A model generated the notes under the pieces. The model searched no databases, was not told the DNA's origin, and worked only from the letters and a program-made list of their open reading frames with translations. A stretch of 64,000 bases of DNA, from the NCBI RefSeq assembly GCF_022829385.1, contig NZ_JAKSXX010000261.1, positions 1 through 64,000 on the forward strand, read 5' to 3'. Each line of letters opens with the position of its first letter. Position 1 is the stretch's first letter. The position numbers and the translations under genes are program-made. This document shows positions 18,654-26,218 of the stretch, piece by piece. The DNA comes from Methylobacterium sp. J-070. GTDB taxonomy: Bacteria > Pseudomonadota > Alphaproteobacteria > Rhizobiales > Beijerinckiaceae.

Positions 18654-18662
18654 CTCGGCGTC

Positions 18663-18926
18663 ATGCCCACCGAACCGAAGGCCCCGGTCCGCGGCCGTCA
18701 GCTCGAAGCCCTCCGCGCCTGCCTGCTCTACCCCCGGGGTCTGCGGCACGAGGCCTACCCGTCCGCCATGCCGACGCTGAAGAAGCTCGGGCTCGTGGTG
18801 TCGCGGCCGGCGCTGGGGCCGGGGCGCAAGATCCCGGCGTGGTTCATCACGCAGGAAGGGCGCGACCACCTCGCGGAAATTGAAGCCAGCAAGCCGGCCA
18901 CGCGGTCACGGAGGACGCCGGCGTAG
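18663..18926 (+). CDS. Small hypothetical protein, winged-helix-like
   Basis: An 87-residue basic protein. The order RGRQLEALRACLLYPRGL, then MPTLKKLGLVVSRP, then WFITQEGRDHLAEIE resembles a compact winged-helix domain with a beta-wing ahead of the last helix. That is an impression from the pattern only. It is the last of four tandem small genes. The C-terminal tail is Lys/Arg/Thr-rich. Confidence 0.45.
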   Translation: MPTEPKAPVRGRQLEALRACLLYPRGLRHEAYPSAMPTLKKLGLVVSRPALGPGRKIPAWFITQEGRDHLAEIEASKPATRSRRTPA

Positions 18927-18928
18927 GC

Positions 18929-19126
18929 CTAGATCAGGCCGCTTCCCGGTCCACCCGTGAGCGACCGGCCGGCCCGGGAGACGAGCTTCGCGAAGGCCAG
19001 CGCGGCGGCCGAAGCCTGCGTCTCGGATGGGAAGGTCCGGTCCGATTCGATGACCGTCATATCGGTGGCGTCGAGCAGCACCCAGGTCCAGAGGTGGTTG
19101 CCGGTCGGACGGATCTTGAAGTGCAT
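18929..19126 (-). CDS. Small hypothetical protein
   Basis: A 65-residue protein (MHFKIRPTGNHLWTWVLLDA) with an alternating beta-like first half and an alanine-rich helix at the end. It is not recognised. The ATG at 19126 is chosen, and an upstream start at 19144 would add six residues. It converges on the preceding plus-strand gene with a 2-bp gap. Confidence 0.45.
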   Translation of the reverse strand: MHFKIRPTGNHLWTWVLLDATDMTVIESDRTFPSETQASAAALAFAKLVSRAGRSLTGGPGSGLI

Positions 19127-19269
19127 CGCCGGCTTGGTGCGCAAGTGGACACACCCGCACGATGCCTGGCGAAAAGTCTCGACGGGTTAATGGGTTGGCC
19201 GATGCAACATCCTGCGACGGCTAACTTCGAAGTTGTGCCCGTCATCCCCGCTGATCACACCAAAAATCG

Positions 19270-19653
19270 TCAGCGCTTGGCGGCGAACTCCCAGATCGGG
19301 ATGCCCCATTCCTGGCCGGCCCCGTTGCGATAGGCGGATGTCCGCTCGAACAGGACGCGGTTTGCCTCGACGCCAAGGGCCGGGCTGGCGCCGACCATCA
19401 GGGCGCCGCAGTAGTCGACCCGGATCGTGCCGTGCTGCGGGTGGACCCCGAACAGCTGCGGTGCGGTCCAGCCGAGCCGGTGCGCCTCGGCGCCGAACTG
19501 GTCGCAGAAGGCCAGCGCGTTCTTGCGGATCGCGCCCCACTTCGCCGGCGCGAGGTATCGGCACGGCGAGGCGTGCTCGGACAGGCGTTCGATCTGGTCG
19601 CGCCAGGAGGCGACGACGGGCGGGAGGTCGGCGGGGGCGGGGGCGGCTGACAT
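19270..19653 (-). CDS. Hypothetical protein
   Basis: A 127-residue soluble protein, not recognised. The middle (WRDQIERLSEHASPCRYLAP, then KWGAIRKNALAFCDQFGAEA) looks helical. The second half (GTIRVDYCGALMVG and EWGIPIWEFAAKR) looks like beta strands, which supports genuine coding. The ATG at 19653 gives MSAAPAPA. Confidence 0.5.
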   Translation of the reverse strand: MSAAPAPADLPPVVASWRDQIERLSEHASPCRYLAPAKWGAIRKNALAFCDQFGAEAHRLGWTAPQLFGVHPQHGTIRVDYCGALMVGASPALGVEANRVLFERTSAYRNGAGQEWGIPIWEFAAKR

Positions 19654-19791
19654 GCCGGCCGCGGTACGCACCTGAGGTTAATAAAAGCTGGACCGGGCGC
19701 TTGTGACAGCGGCCCGGCCCGGTCATCCTCGGAGATGCGAAGCTACCGATGGATGATGCAATGATCGGATTTTTCTATTGGAATGTGAAGC

Positions 19792-19938
19792 CTAGTAGGC
19801 TCCATCGCGACCGCGCTGAGCCAATTCACTTTGTCTCCAGCGCCGCCAAGAACGCACACTTACAGCGACGGACGTTGCGATCGTCCCAAGCCCCAGAAGC
19901 ATCACGAGGAAGATGCTGATGAGGTTGAAGATGTCCAT
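19792..19938 (-). CDS. Tiny predicted membrane protein
   Basis: A 48-residue protein with one strong membrane helix (FNLISIFLVMLLGLGTIATSV) and a basic C-terminus (SVRSWRRWRQ). The ATG at 19938 shares a CATG with the start of the divergent plus-strand gene, so the two coding regions overlap by 2 bp at their 5' ends. GAGAGGAGA about 9 bases upstream of the ATG supports translation. It lies in DNA of clearly lower GC than the backbone. Confidence 0.5.
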   Translation of the reverse strand: MDIFNLISIFLVMLLGLGTIATSVAVSVRSWRRWRQSELAQRGRDGAY

Positions 19939-20731
19939 GCCGACCATCTCCTCTCCTCTCGCGAATTTCCTCTTCGATCTGGCCAACGTTGTGCTCAGCG
20001 TGGGCGCTGCGGCGGTCCTGCTGGGCACCTTGGGCGTCGTTTGGATGGGCTCAGTCAAAGAAAGGTACAGCGACGAGCGCATTGCCGCAAACGAAGCCAA
20101 AACAGCCGGCGCAAATGCCGCTGCGGAACAAGCGCGGCAAGGAGCCTCTCAAGCTGATGAGCGTGCCGGCGAAGCCAACAAGGAAGCCGCCCGTGCCAAC
20201 GAGCGCGCTGGCCAGCTTGAGAAGGAGGCTGCTGAAGCGCGAGAGCGAGCCGCAATGATGGAAGCAAGAGTTGGTGAGCTAAATTTGGAAATCGCCCGTA
20301 TCAAAGCGCCAAGAACGCTCGACCAATAGAAAAAAACATCTATTGCTTCCTGGGCGCAGGCATACCTTGGAACAAGATTTGATCTTGCTTACACTTACGG
20401 TGACCCTGAAACGGAAGATCTTATCTTATCAATCGGTGGCGCGTTGATCGGCGGACAGTGGGTGATGGAGGATTTTAGCGGCAATACAATGCGCTACAAG
20501 GCCGGAAATGGAAAATATGTAGGCACTACTTCGTCTAAAAATGTAGTTATAATAATTCATTCTTCATCAGTTGAAAAATTGAAGCTTCCGGCTGAGGCGC
20601 TAACGCAAGCCCTCAATGCTCACGGCATCAAAACTTCTTTGGAGATCGATGACTGGAAAGATCTTGCTGAAGGGGGAACCAGCCTAGACAAAGGCGTCAT
20701 TCATATTATGGCGGGCCGGAAAATCGATTGA
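19937..20731 (+). pseudogene. Coiled-coil membrane protein gene interrupted by one in-frame TAG
   Basis: Two open stretches in the same frame are separated only by a TAG at 20327-20329. The first (130 residues) has a membrane helix (about residues 8-35) and a long Ala/Glu/Arg coiled coil ending IARIKAPRTLDQ. Right after the stop the same frame reads KKTSIASWAQAYLGTRFDLA and continues without interruption to 20731, ending VIHIMAGRKID. Together they form one 264-codon protein of a type with an N-terminal helix, coiled coil and C-terminal alpha/beta domain. CAG to TAG would explain it (LDQ-Q-KK). The region is AT-richer than its surroundings. Readthrough or sequencing error are alternatives. Confidence 0.7.
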
Positions 20732-20854
20732 AGACCTGCTGAAGCAGAGCATCGGCTCGTTGCTCCTCGCTCGGCCCCGCCCCGATCTGCTCACAGGGCG
20801 GGGGAGCGTCACGGCTCCTGGCGGGGCCTCTGTCGGACGCTACACTGGCGAACG

Positions 20855-21088
20855 ATGCACAAGCTCGCTCCCGGCAGCCTCTACCGGCTCCAGACCCTCG
20901 CCCTGACCGGAGCCCAATTCTATCAGGTCTCCGTCTACATGCGGCGCTTGGAGGTGCTGGGTCTGGTCGCAGCCACTGGGCGGACGGTTCCAGAGCGAGA
21001 CAGCGCCGAGTACGAAATCACAGATGCGGGCCGAGCCGAGCTGGAAGAGCGCTATGGGTCAGCATCAACAAAGCCTGTTGGGAGCTGA
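20855..21088 (+). CDS. Small winged-helix-like hypothetical protein
   Basis: A 77-residue protein. YQVSVYMRRLEVLGLVAATG followed by AEYEITDAGRAELEERYG resembles the recognition helix and wing of PadR/MarR-like DNA-binding proteins. That is pattern recognition only. There is no clear Shine-Dalgarno sequence before the ATG at 20855. Confidence 0.45.
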   Translation: MHKLAPGSLYRLQTLALTGAQFYQVSVYMRRLEVLGLVAATGRTVPERDSAEYEITDAGRAELEERYGSASTKPVGS

Positions 21089-21231
21089 GCCTACTGCGCT
21101 CACACCCCCAAGCCTGCCCGCTGTTAGCCGCCATCGCTCACCAACGTGTGAGCCGAGCCGATACGCAACGCTCTACACAGCTACGCCGTTGAACGCATCG
21201 CCCGGAACATCCAAAAGGCCAACGTCGCGCC

Positions 21232-21570
21232 ATGCGAATAGTCCTCGCCGCCCTCGCACTCTTCGTAGCTACAGGAGGGCTAAACGCTGCAGAACAGTTG
21301 CCGACGTTCAAGCAGAATACGCCCTATTCCGACGCTCGCGCTTTTCTCCTCAAGCTCGGATGGCAACCTGTGCCAGTGCCAGCAGCCAGCAAAAAATGCG
21401 ATCAGCGCCAAAGTATCTGCGACGCCTATCCGGAGGCCGAGAGTTGCGCGCCTTTTGGGGTAGTAACTTGCTCGATGCTCTGGATGCACGGCGAACAAAT
21501 TATCCGTGTGTCGACGATCGGCGACAACAACATCATGGTCCGAACCACGTCATGCCGGTCCGGCTGTTAG
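21232..21570 (+). CDS. Small secreted cysteine-rich protein, copy 1
   Basis: A 112-residue protein with a clear signal peptide (RIVLAALALFVATGGLNAA) and a mature domain starting near EQLPTFKQNTPYSDARAFLL. Five or more cysteines (KKCDQRQSICDAYPEAESCA, VTCSMLW, SCRSGC) suggest disulfides in the periplasm. It is not recognised by function. A clear paralogue lies 405 bp downstream. A bidirectional terminator follows at 21586. Confidence 0.65.
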   Translation: MRIVLAALALFVATGGLNAAEQLPTFKQNTPYSDARAFLLKLGWQPVPVPAASKKCDQRQSICDAYPEAESCAPFGVVTCSMLWMHGEQIIRVSTIGDNNIMVRTTSCRSGC

Positions 21571-21585
21571 CTGTACCGATCAAGG

Positions 21586-21618
21586 AAAAGCCCGCGCCGG
21601 CGAACCGGGCGGGCTTTT
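21586..21618. terminator. Bidirectional Rho-independent terminator
   Basis: AAAAGCCCGC at 21586-21595 pairs perfectly with GCGGGCTTTT at 21609-21618, so both strands have a T-run. It sits 16 bp past the stop of the first secreted-protein gene. Confidence 0.8.
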
Positions 21619-21761
21619 ATGCGACTGCGGCGGCGAGGCCGCACCGGCGTACCGGGACGATGCTGCTCTGCCGTCGCTCGACCCACGGTCGATCGCTCGC
21701 CTGAACATGCAGCGCAATGGTTAAGAGGAAATTGTCGGGGTCCTGCGGCACACGACGAAAA

Positions 21762-21791
21762 AGCCCGCTGCGGCGTTGGACCGGGCGGGCT
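21762..21791 (-). terminator. Terminator-like hairpin (minus strand)
   Basis: AGCCCGC pairs with GCGGGCT. The plus-strand A-run 21758-21762 becomes a T-tract for transcripts moving leftward. It belongs to a set of similar hairpins between 21.6 and 22.6 kb. Confidence 0.55.
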
Positions 21792-21974
21792 CTCAACCTC
21801 GGATCAACGTGTCACCGCGGGATCCGCGGTCGCGACGGCGCCAGCTGCTGAGAAGGGCGCCAAAACTGATTGTAATGCTGCGGCGTAGAAAATCCCGTCG
21901 CGGCTACGCAACGCTCCACTGTACGATGCTTGGGAGTGCCTTGCCAGTTGAGGACGCTCGCATATCCTTACTTC

Positions 21975-22322
21975 ATGCGCACCGTTCTCGCCACCTTCGC
22001 TCTCGCCGCTGCCGCTGCCGCTGCCGGTGGCGTGCAGGCAGCCGACCCCTTGCCGAAATTCAAGCTGAACACCCTCTACTCAGACGCTCGCGCCTCACTT
22101 CTCGACCTCGGCTGGCAACCGGAATCGGTGGCGGCATCAAGCAGGACATGCGACGGCCGCGAGAGCACCTGCGAGGCCTACCCGGAAGCTGAGAGCTGTG
22201 CGCCGTTAGGGGCTGCAGCTTGCTCGATGCTGTGGAAGCGCGATGGGCAGGTCATCAGCGTGACGACGATCGGTGCTCACGACATCCTAGTGCGATCCGC
22301 GTCCTGCCGCTCCGGCTGTTAG
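21975..22322 (+). CDS. Small secreted cysteine-rich protein, copy 2
   Basis: A 115-residue protein, paralogous to the gene at 21232 along its whole length: signal peptide RTVLATFALAAAAAAAGG, then PLPKFKLNTLYSDARASLLD, TCEAYPEAESCAPLGA, CSMLWKRDGQVISVTTIGAH and SCRSGC. Cysteine positions are conserved, supporting a disulfide-bonded periplasmic domain. The ATG at 21975 gives a normal signal peptide. Function is unknown. Confidence 0.65.
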   Translation: MRTVLATFALAAAAAAAGGVQAADPLPKFKLNTLYSDARASLLDLGWQPESVAASSRTCDGRESTCEAYPEAESCAPLGAAACSMLWKRDGQVISVTTIGAHDILVRSASCRSGC

Positions 22323-22454
22323 CGGTACGGCGCCCACGAAAAACCCGCGACGGCGAGCTGGGCGGGCTGAGGTGGGCATCGGAGTCTCGTGCCCTGAGTA
22401 CCAGCCCAGGGCGGCGCCTCCTATCCTCCATTCGATGGATGCCGCGAACGAAAA

Positions 22455-22483
22455 AGCCCCGCGCGGCGGCTGCCGGCGGGGCT
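22455..22483 (-). terminator. Terminator at the end of the prophage late operon
   Basis: AGCCCCGC pairs with GCGGGGCT over 8 bp with a GC-rich loop. Five A residues on the plus strand (22451-22455) give a T-tract for minus-strand transcripts. It lies 132 bp beyond the last minus-strand prophage gene. Confidence 0.65.
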
Positions 22484-22555
22484 GAAGGTGATTGCACTAG
22501 GGATGCTGGTCGACGCGCGGGCGGGCGAACAGTTCCGAGCCCCGAAACGACGAAA

Positions 22556-22581
22556 GGCGCCCCGGCCGAAGCCAGGGCGCC
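22556..22581 (-). terminator. Terminator-like hairpin directly after the prophage late operon
   Basis: GGCGCCC pairs with GGGCGCC. Only three A residues precede it on the plus strand, so the T-tract is short. It is the first hairpin met by transcripts leaving the gene ending at 22615. Confidence 0.5.
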
Positions 22582-22614
22582 CACAGCGATGTGAAGTACG
22601 GTATGAAGCGGCGG

Positions 22615-23247
22615 CTACTTGCGCGGGCCGCTCTCCAGCGCATCCAGCCGGTGCTGCTGCCGGTCATTGAAGGCCCGGATGTGCTCGTCGACCTCGCCGC
22701 GCAGCATGCCGGTGATCCGGTCTTGTGCCTCGAAGCGCGCCTGCAGCTCGCTGCCGGAGACGAGGCGGTCCTCGATGCGCTGCATGTCCGCGCGCACCTG
22801 GTCGGCCCGCTTCTCGAACCGGGCTTCTACGCGGCCGATGCGATCGCGCATGAAATCGTAGTCCCGGTCCTGGGAGCGCCAGTGCACCTCGTGCTCGGCG
22901 CGAGTGACCTGGTTGGCGGCCAGCCCCTCGATGCGCTTGTCGGCGCGGTCCTGGATCAAGAGCAGGCCCGACTTGAGCTCGGTCAGTCCCGCGGTGACCG
23001 GCCAGTAGGCGAGCCCGCCGACGACGGTCAGCACCGTCAAGCCGACGCCGACGGCCGACCAGATCACGGCCCACGGCGTCGCGCTGCGCCGGTCGATCTT
23101 GTCGCCGAGCGCGTTGACCGCTGAGACGACGCTGTTGAGCGATCCGGCGATCCCCTCGACCCGGGTCTCCAGGGCGGACAGGCGTGATCCGGAGTCGGGC
23201 TGCAGTTGCGGTTGCGGCTGCTGCATCTGCTGGTGCTGCTGGGTCAC
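22615..23247 (-). CDS. Prophage membrane-anchored coiled-coil protein
   Basis: A 210-residue protein with a Gln/Pro-rich N-terminus (MTQQHQQMQQPQPQLQPDSG), a helical stretch, one strong membrane helix (VGVGLTVLTVVGGLAYWP, about residues 66-83) and a long charged coiled-coil tail rich in Arg, Glu and Asp. It is the last gene of the late operon, after the spanin genes, which suggests a lysis or envelope role. That is inference. The start is a GTG at 23247. Confidence 0.65.
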   Translation of the reverse strand: MTQQHQQMQQPQPQLQPDSGSRLSALETRVEGIAGSLNSVVSAVNALGDKIDRRSATPWAVIWSAVGVGLTVLTVVGGLAYWPVTAGLTELKSGLLLIQDRADKRIEGLAANQVTRAEHEVHWRSQDRDYDFMRDRIGRVEARFEKRADQVRADMQRIEDRLVSGSELQARFEAQDRITGMLRGEVDEHIRAFNDRQQHRLDALESGPRK

Positions 23248-23377
23248 GGTCTGGCCCCCAAGGCCGGAGAGGCGCGCGCCGGTGTTCCGGTCGCGCGTGG
23301 AAGCCCTCTCCCGCGGACGGGAGGGGTGGGATATCGGGTGGAAGGCCTGCGAAACTTTCGCGAGCCTTGGTCGGCGG

Positions 23378-23701
23378 CTACGGCTTGGCGAAGTCGCGCC
23401 GCACCGCCTCGATCCAGGCCATCGCGCGCTGCCCGCAGGCCGCCTTGGCTCGGTCGAGCACCTTGGCGCGGCCGATGATGCGCACGACGTCGCCGGTGGT
23501 CAGCGATCGATCCGGGATCTCCGGGAAGCTTCTCCGGAGGCACGCCTCGACGCCCTCGGGCGGCGCGGGCAGCGTGACGCGGATGTCGGCCGGCGCGGCC
23601 GGATCGATCGAGGGCGCCTCATCCCTAAAGCTGGCGCAGCCGCCGGCTGAGATCGCGAGGAACGCAAACGCCATCGCGGCGCGGGTCACGGGCGAGCGCA
23701 T
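23378..23701 (-). CDS. Rz1: Rz1-like outer-membrane spanin lipoprotein
   Basis: A 107-residue protein with a lipoprotein signal peptide: hydrophobic AMAFAFLAISAGGC with the lipobox Cys near residue 22, then ASFRDEAPSIDPAAP. The mature part is short and proline-containing. It overlaps the 3' end of the Rz-like gene by 77 bp in another frame, the classic nested Rz/Rz1 arrangement. Spanins fuse inner and outer membranes in the last step of phage lysis of Gram-negative hosts. Confidence 0.75.
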   Translation of the reverse strand: MRSPVTRAAMAFAFLAISAGGCASFRDEAPSIDPAAPADIRVTLPAPPEGVEACLRRSFPEIPDRSLTTGDVVRIIGRAKVLDRAKAACGQRAMAWIEAVRRDFAKP

Positions 23702-24074
23702 CGGTGATGTCCTTCAGCTTGGCGTGGTCGGCCTGCTCAGCCGCGAGGTCCTTGGTGGCCTGCTCGGCGAGCTCGTGGGTCAGCGTTTCGGCGAGCTCGG
23801 CCCGCTCCCGCTCGGCCTGGAGCGCCACCGCGTGGTCGTGCACGAGCATCCGGCGCGCACCCTCCGTCACCGCGGCCTGCCAGCAGAACGCGAAGGCCAT
23901 GATGCCGGCGGCGGCTGTGAGTGCCACGCCGCGCTTGTGCGGCGGCAGGACGATCCGGCCGCCCACCAGGATCACGAGGGCGGCGCCGAGGAACTTCAGC
24001 GTCACCGGCGACACCGCGGCGAGCAGCATGGACGCGAACGCCATGAGGATGCCGGTCCATGAGAAGTCGAACAT
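23625..24074 (-). CDS. Rz: Rz-like inner-membrane spanin
   Basis: A 149-residue protein with N-terminal membrane helices (WTGILMAFASMLLAAVSP, ALVILVGGRIVLP, ALTAAAGIMAFAFCW) followed by a periplasmic coiled coil (AERERAELAETLTHELAEQA). It follows the endolysin, whose stop overlaps its ATG as TGATG, and overlaps the Rz1-like gene. Two or three hydrophobic segments are more than the single helix of lambda Rz, so it may combine extra membrane functions. Confidence 0.7.
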   Translation of the reverse strand: MFDFSWTGILMAFASMLLAAVSPVTLKFLGAALVILVGGRIVLPPHKRGVALTAAAGIMAFAFCWQAAVTEGARRMLVHDHAVALQAERERAELAETLTHELAEQATKDLAAEQADHAKLKDITDALARDPRRDGVCVPRDLSRRLRQL

Positions 24075-25129
24075 CAGGCGCACGCTCCGGTGAGACGGGG
24101 GAAGCGGCGCGCGAGGATCTCCGGCACGGGTCGGCCGGCCTCGTCCCAGCGCGCGTAGAGGGCGTAGAGGGCGCCGACGATGATCAGGCCGCCGACCACC
24201 ACGCCCAGCACCGTCCCGGCCTGGATGTGCCCGTTGGCGTCGTCGATCTGATCCTTGAGGGCGACGATGTCGCCGACCGTGACGCCCGCGGCTCCGCCCG
24301 CCGCGAGGGTCCCGCCCTGGACCGTGCGGCTGCGGGCGAGGTTGGCGTCCTTGGCGGCGACCGGCAGCGCGTCGGCGGTGTCGAGGGCGGCGAGCGTGTC
24401 GTCGTCGAGCTCGCCCGTGACGGGCAGTCCGGCTTTCTTCTGCAGGAGCTGCAAGGAGGCCGTGGTTCGGTCGCCGTGCGTGCCGTCGACTGCGCCCACG
24501 GGGTAGCGCAGCGCCTTCAGCTTGGCCTGGGCCGGGATCACGCGGAGCGCCGCCTTCGCCTTGGCGAGGTAGGCGCGGCATTCGCCGAGTCCGGTTTCCC
24601 CGCCGTTGACGCGCCGGCGCAGGGTCGCGACGTCGTCGGCGTCGGCGAGCGCGTTGCAGTCGTGGTCGGCCCAGAAGGTGAGCGCGGCCGCGATCGCGCC
24701 GGTGGGTGCTCGGAGCTTGTCCGGATCCGCCTCGAAGCCGGCAGCGCGGTAGTTCGCCCGGCCGGTGGTCTGGAGCGCGCCGCCGCCGCGGTAGCGCCAG
24801 CCGTCGCCCGGCTTCACGTTGCCCAGCCGCCCGCCGTAGACCTTCTCGGCCAGCGCCTTCGGATTGCCGGCATAGGGCTTTGCCGCCGCGAGGCTCGGGA
24901 AGCGCTTCGGCCAGACCGAGCACAGCCGCTCGGCGGTGTAGAACAGGCTCTCCTCCAAATGGGTGAGACCGCCGGTCTCTGTGGCCACCTGGGCGACGAA
25001 GTGGGCGATGCGCAGGGGCGTGATGATCTCGGCGGCCGCGATCCGATCGTCGGCCGCCGTGAACGCCGCCACGAGGTCGGCGCGCGCGTGCGGCGCCACG
25101 GCGGGAAGGATCCGCTTCCAGTCGGTCAT
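24074..25129 (-). CDS. Prophage endolysin, GH19-type, with C-terminal membrane helix
   Basis: A 351-residue protein. Residues about 1-190 match phage GH19 (chitinase-like) muramidases, with AHFVAQVATETGGLTHLEES carrying the likely catalytic Glu51 and Glu60, and WRYRGGGALQTTGRANYRAA further on. A peptidoglycan-binding-like repeat follows (about 205-265, ASLQLLQKKAGLPVTGELDD). Near the C-terminus a hydrophobic helix (VLGVVVGGLIIVGALYALYA) precedes a basic tail. It cleaves cell-wall glycan during lysis. The ATG at 25129 gives MTDWKRILP. A C-terminal membrane anchor is unusual for an endolysin. Confidence 0.85.
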   Translation of the reverse strand: MTDWKRILPAVAPHARADLVAAFTAADDRIAAAEIITPLRIAHFVAQVATETGGLTHLEESLFYTAERLCSVWPKRFPSLAAAKPYAGNPKALAEKVYGGRLGNVKPGDGWRYRGGGALQTTGRANYRAAGFEADPDKLRAPTGAIAAALTFWADHDCNALADADDVATLRRRVNGGETGLGECRAYLAKAKAALRVIPAQAKLKALRYPVGAVDGTHGDRTTASLQLLQKKAGLPVTGELDDDTLAALDTADALPVAAKDANLARSRTVQGGTLAAGGAAGVTVGDIVALKDQIDDANGHIQAGTVLGVVVGGLIIVGALYALYARWDEAGRPVPEILARRFPRLTGACA

Positions 25130-25139
25130 GGGACGGTCC

Positions 25140-25361
25140 TCAGAAGTGGACGGTGAAGCGCAGGCGCAGCGGCGCGAGCTCGTCGAGCTCAAGGGTGCGC
25201 AGACGCTCGCCCTCGCGGATGAGCGTGCCGTTCGGCGCGATCGGCGCGGCTGCCAGGAGGCTCGCCGTGCTCGGGCGGGCCGGGAGGTGCGGGTGTGGCG
25301 CAGCGACCGCGGATGCGCTCACGAGCGCCATCGCACACGCGAGGCCGAGCATCTGGAGCAT
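25140..25361 (-). CDS. Small predicted exported protein
   Basis: A 73-residue protein with a signal-peptide-like start (MLGLACAMALVSASAVAA) and a mature part ending in LELDELAPLRLRFTVHF. It lies 10 bp upstream of the endolysin on the same strand. GAGG five bases before the ATG at 25361 supports this start. Function is unknown, but position suggests an accessory lysis or virion role. Confidence 0.5.
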   Translation of the reverse strand: MLQMLGLACAMALVSASAVAAPHPHLPARPSTASLLAAAPIAPNGTLIREGERLRTLELDELAPLRLRFTVHF

Positions 25362-25472
25362 CGCCGCCTCGCGTCGGGTTCGTGTGCGAATAGGTACGTA
25401 CGCAGGCCCAGGAAGGGCCTCCGGTGGGGCGTGACCCGCTCAAATCAATCAGGCGGGCACCGGAGGCGCCCG

Positions 25473-25652
25473 ATGACCGTTCAAGACGATGGAATTCAGA
25501 ACGAGCCCCGGATCAGACGCTCGTGGCGAGAGCGCTTGATCCTCCCGATGCTGGTCACCGGCGGTCTTCTCACGCTGACCTGGATCATCGCCCTGATTGC
25601 AGTCGCGTTGCAGATGATCAGCGCGGTCGCCGGCACGGTAGGCCATGGTTGA
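25473..25652 (+). CDS. Small single-helix membrane protein (moron-like)
   Basis: A 59-residue protein: charged N-terminus with basic RIRRSWRERL, then one hydrophobic helix LITGGLLT-type (about residues 24-50, LVTGGLLTLTWIIALIAVAL). GGAGG seven bases before the ATG at 25473 is a strong ribosome-binding site. It is on the plus strand, opposite to the surrounding late operon, so it is likely expressed separately, as morons are. Function is unknown. Confidence 0.55.
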   Translation: MTVQDDGIQNEPRIRRSWRERLILPMLVTGGLLTLTWIIALIAVALQMISAVAGTVGHG

Positions 25653-25688
25653 GCATGGCCGCCGCGACGGCCTCAGTTTCGTGGCCAA

Positions 25689-26084
25689 TCACCGCGCGTC
25701 GGCGACGTGGCGGCCAGGCGCTACGATCTCGACCCGCACCCGGGCGAGGCCGCACGCACGCAGCGCCCGGCAGGCGCCGGTCGACAGGTCGATCAGCCGG
25801 CCGAGCCGCTTGTGCGGGCCCCGGTCGTTGACACGGACGACGATGCTCCGGCCGGTGGCGAGATGCGTCACCCGAAGCCAGGTGTTGAACGGGACGTCCC
25901 AGATGGCCGCCGTCCGGCCCATCGGCTTGAAGTGCTCGCCGTTGGCCGTCCGGCCACCCGGATTGATGCGGAAGATCTCCCGCCCGTAGGTCGAGGCGAT
26001 GCCCTCCCAGGCCCGGGCGTGCGCAGGAACGAGCAGCAGCGCGCAAGCGACTGCGGCCCGCAGCGCGAGGCGCTGCAGGAGCAT
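25689..26084 (-). CDS. RlpA-like double-psi beta-barrel protein
   Basis: A 131-residue exported protein with a signal peptide (ALRAAVACALLLVPAHARA) and an RlpA-type domain: GIASTYGREI, GGRTANGEHF, RTAAIWDVPFNTWLRVTHL, VVRVNDRGPHKRLGRLIDLS. The conserved NDRGP with its Asp is intact. RlpA proteins bind or cleave denuded peptidoglycan glycan strands. Host and phage copies both occur. Its position in the lysis region suggests a wall-acting accessory protein here. GGAG precedes the ATG at 26084. Confidence 0.75.
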   Translation of the reverse strand: MLLQRLALRAAVACALLLVPAHARAWEGIASTYGREIFRINPGGRTANGEHFKPMGRTAAIWDVPFNTWLRVTHLATGRSIVVRVNDRGPHKRLGRLIDLSTGACRALRACGLARVRVEIVAPGRHVADAR

Positions 26085-26218
26085 GGTGGTCTCCGTGGGG
26101 TCAGGAAGGGCCGGGCGGCCGTTCAGCAGCCCGGCGTCAGGCCAAGAGCGCCCCGCACAACGCCGGCCGTGCGGGGTGAAGTAAGACCGTCAGGTCTCAA
26201 GCCGCGCGGGGCTAAGAG

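Larger units (their letters stand above)
21571..21974. other. Intergenic region with two terminator-like hairpins
   Basis: A 404-bp region between the two paralogous secreted-protein genes. It holds the hairpins at 21586-21618 and 21762-21791. The overlapping open frames here are Arg/Ala-rich shadows, and no further gene is supported. Confidence 0.5.

Noticed and set aside
22615..23247. Holin assignment for the last late gene
   Set aside because: Only one clear membrane helix and a long charged coiled coil are seen. This is not enough to call a holin.
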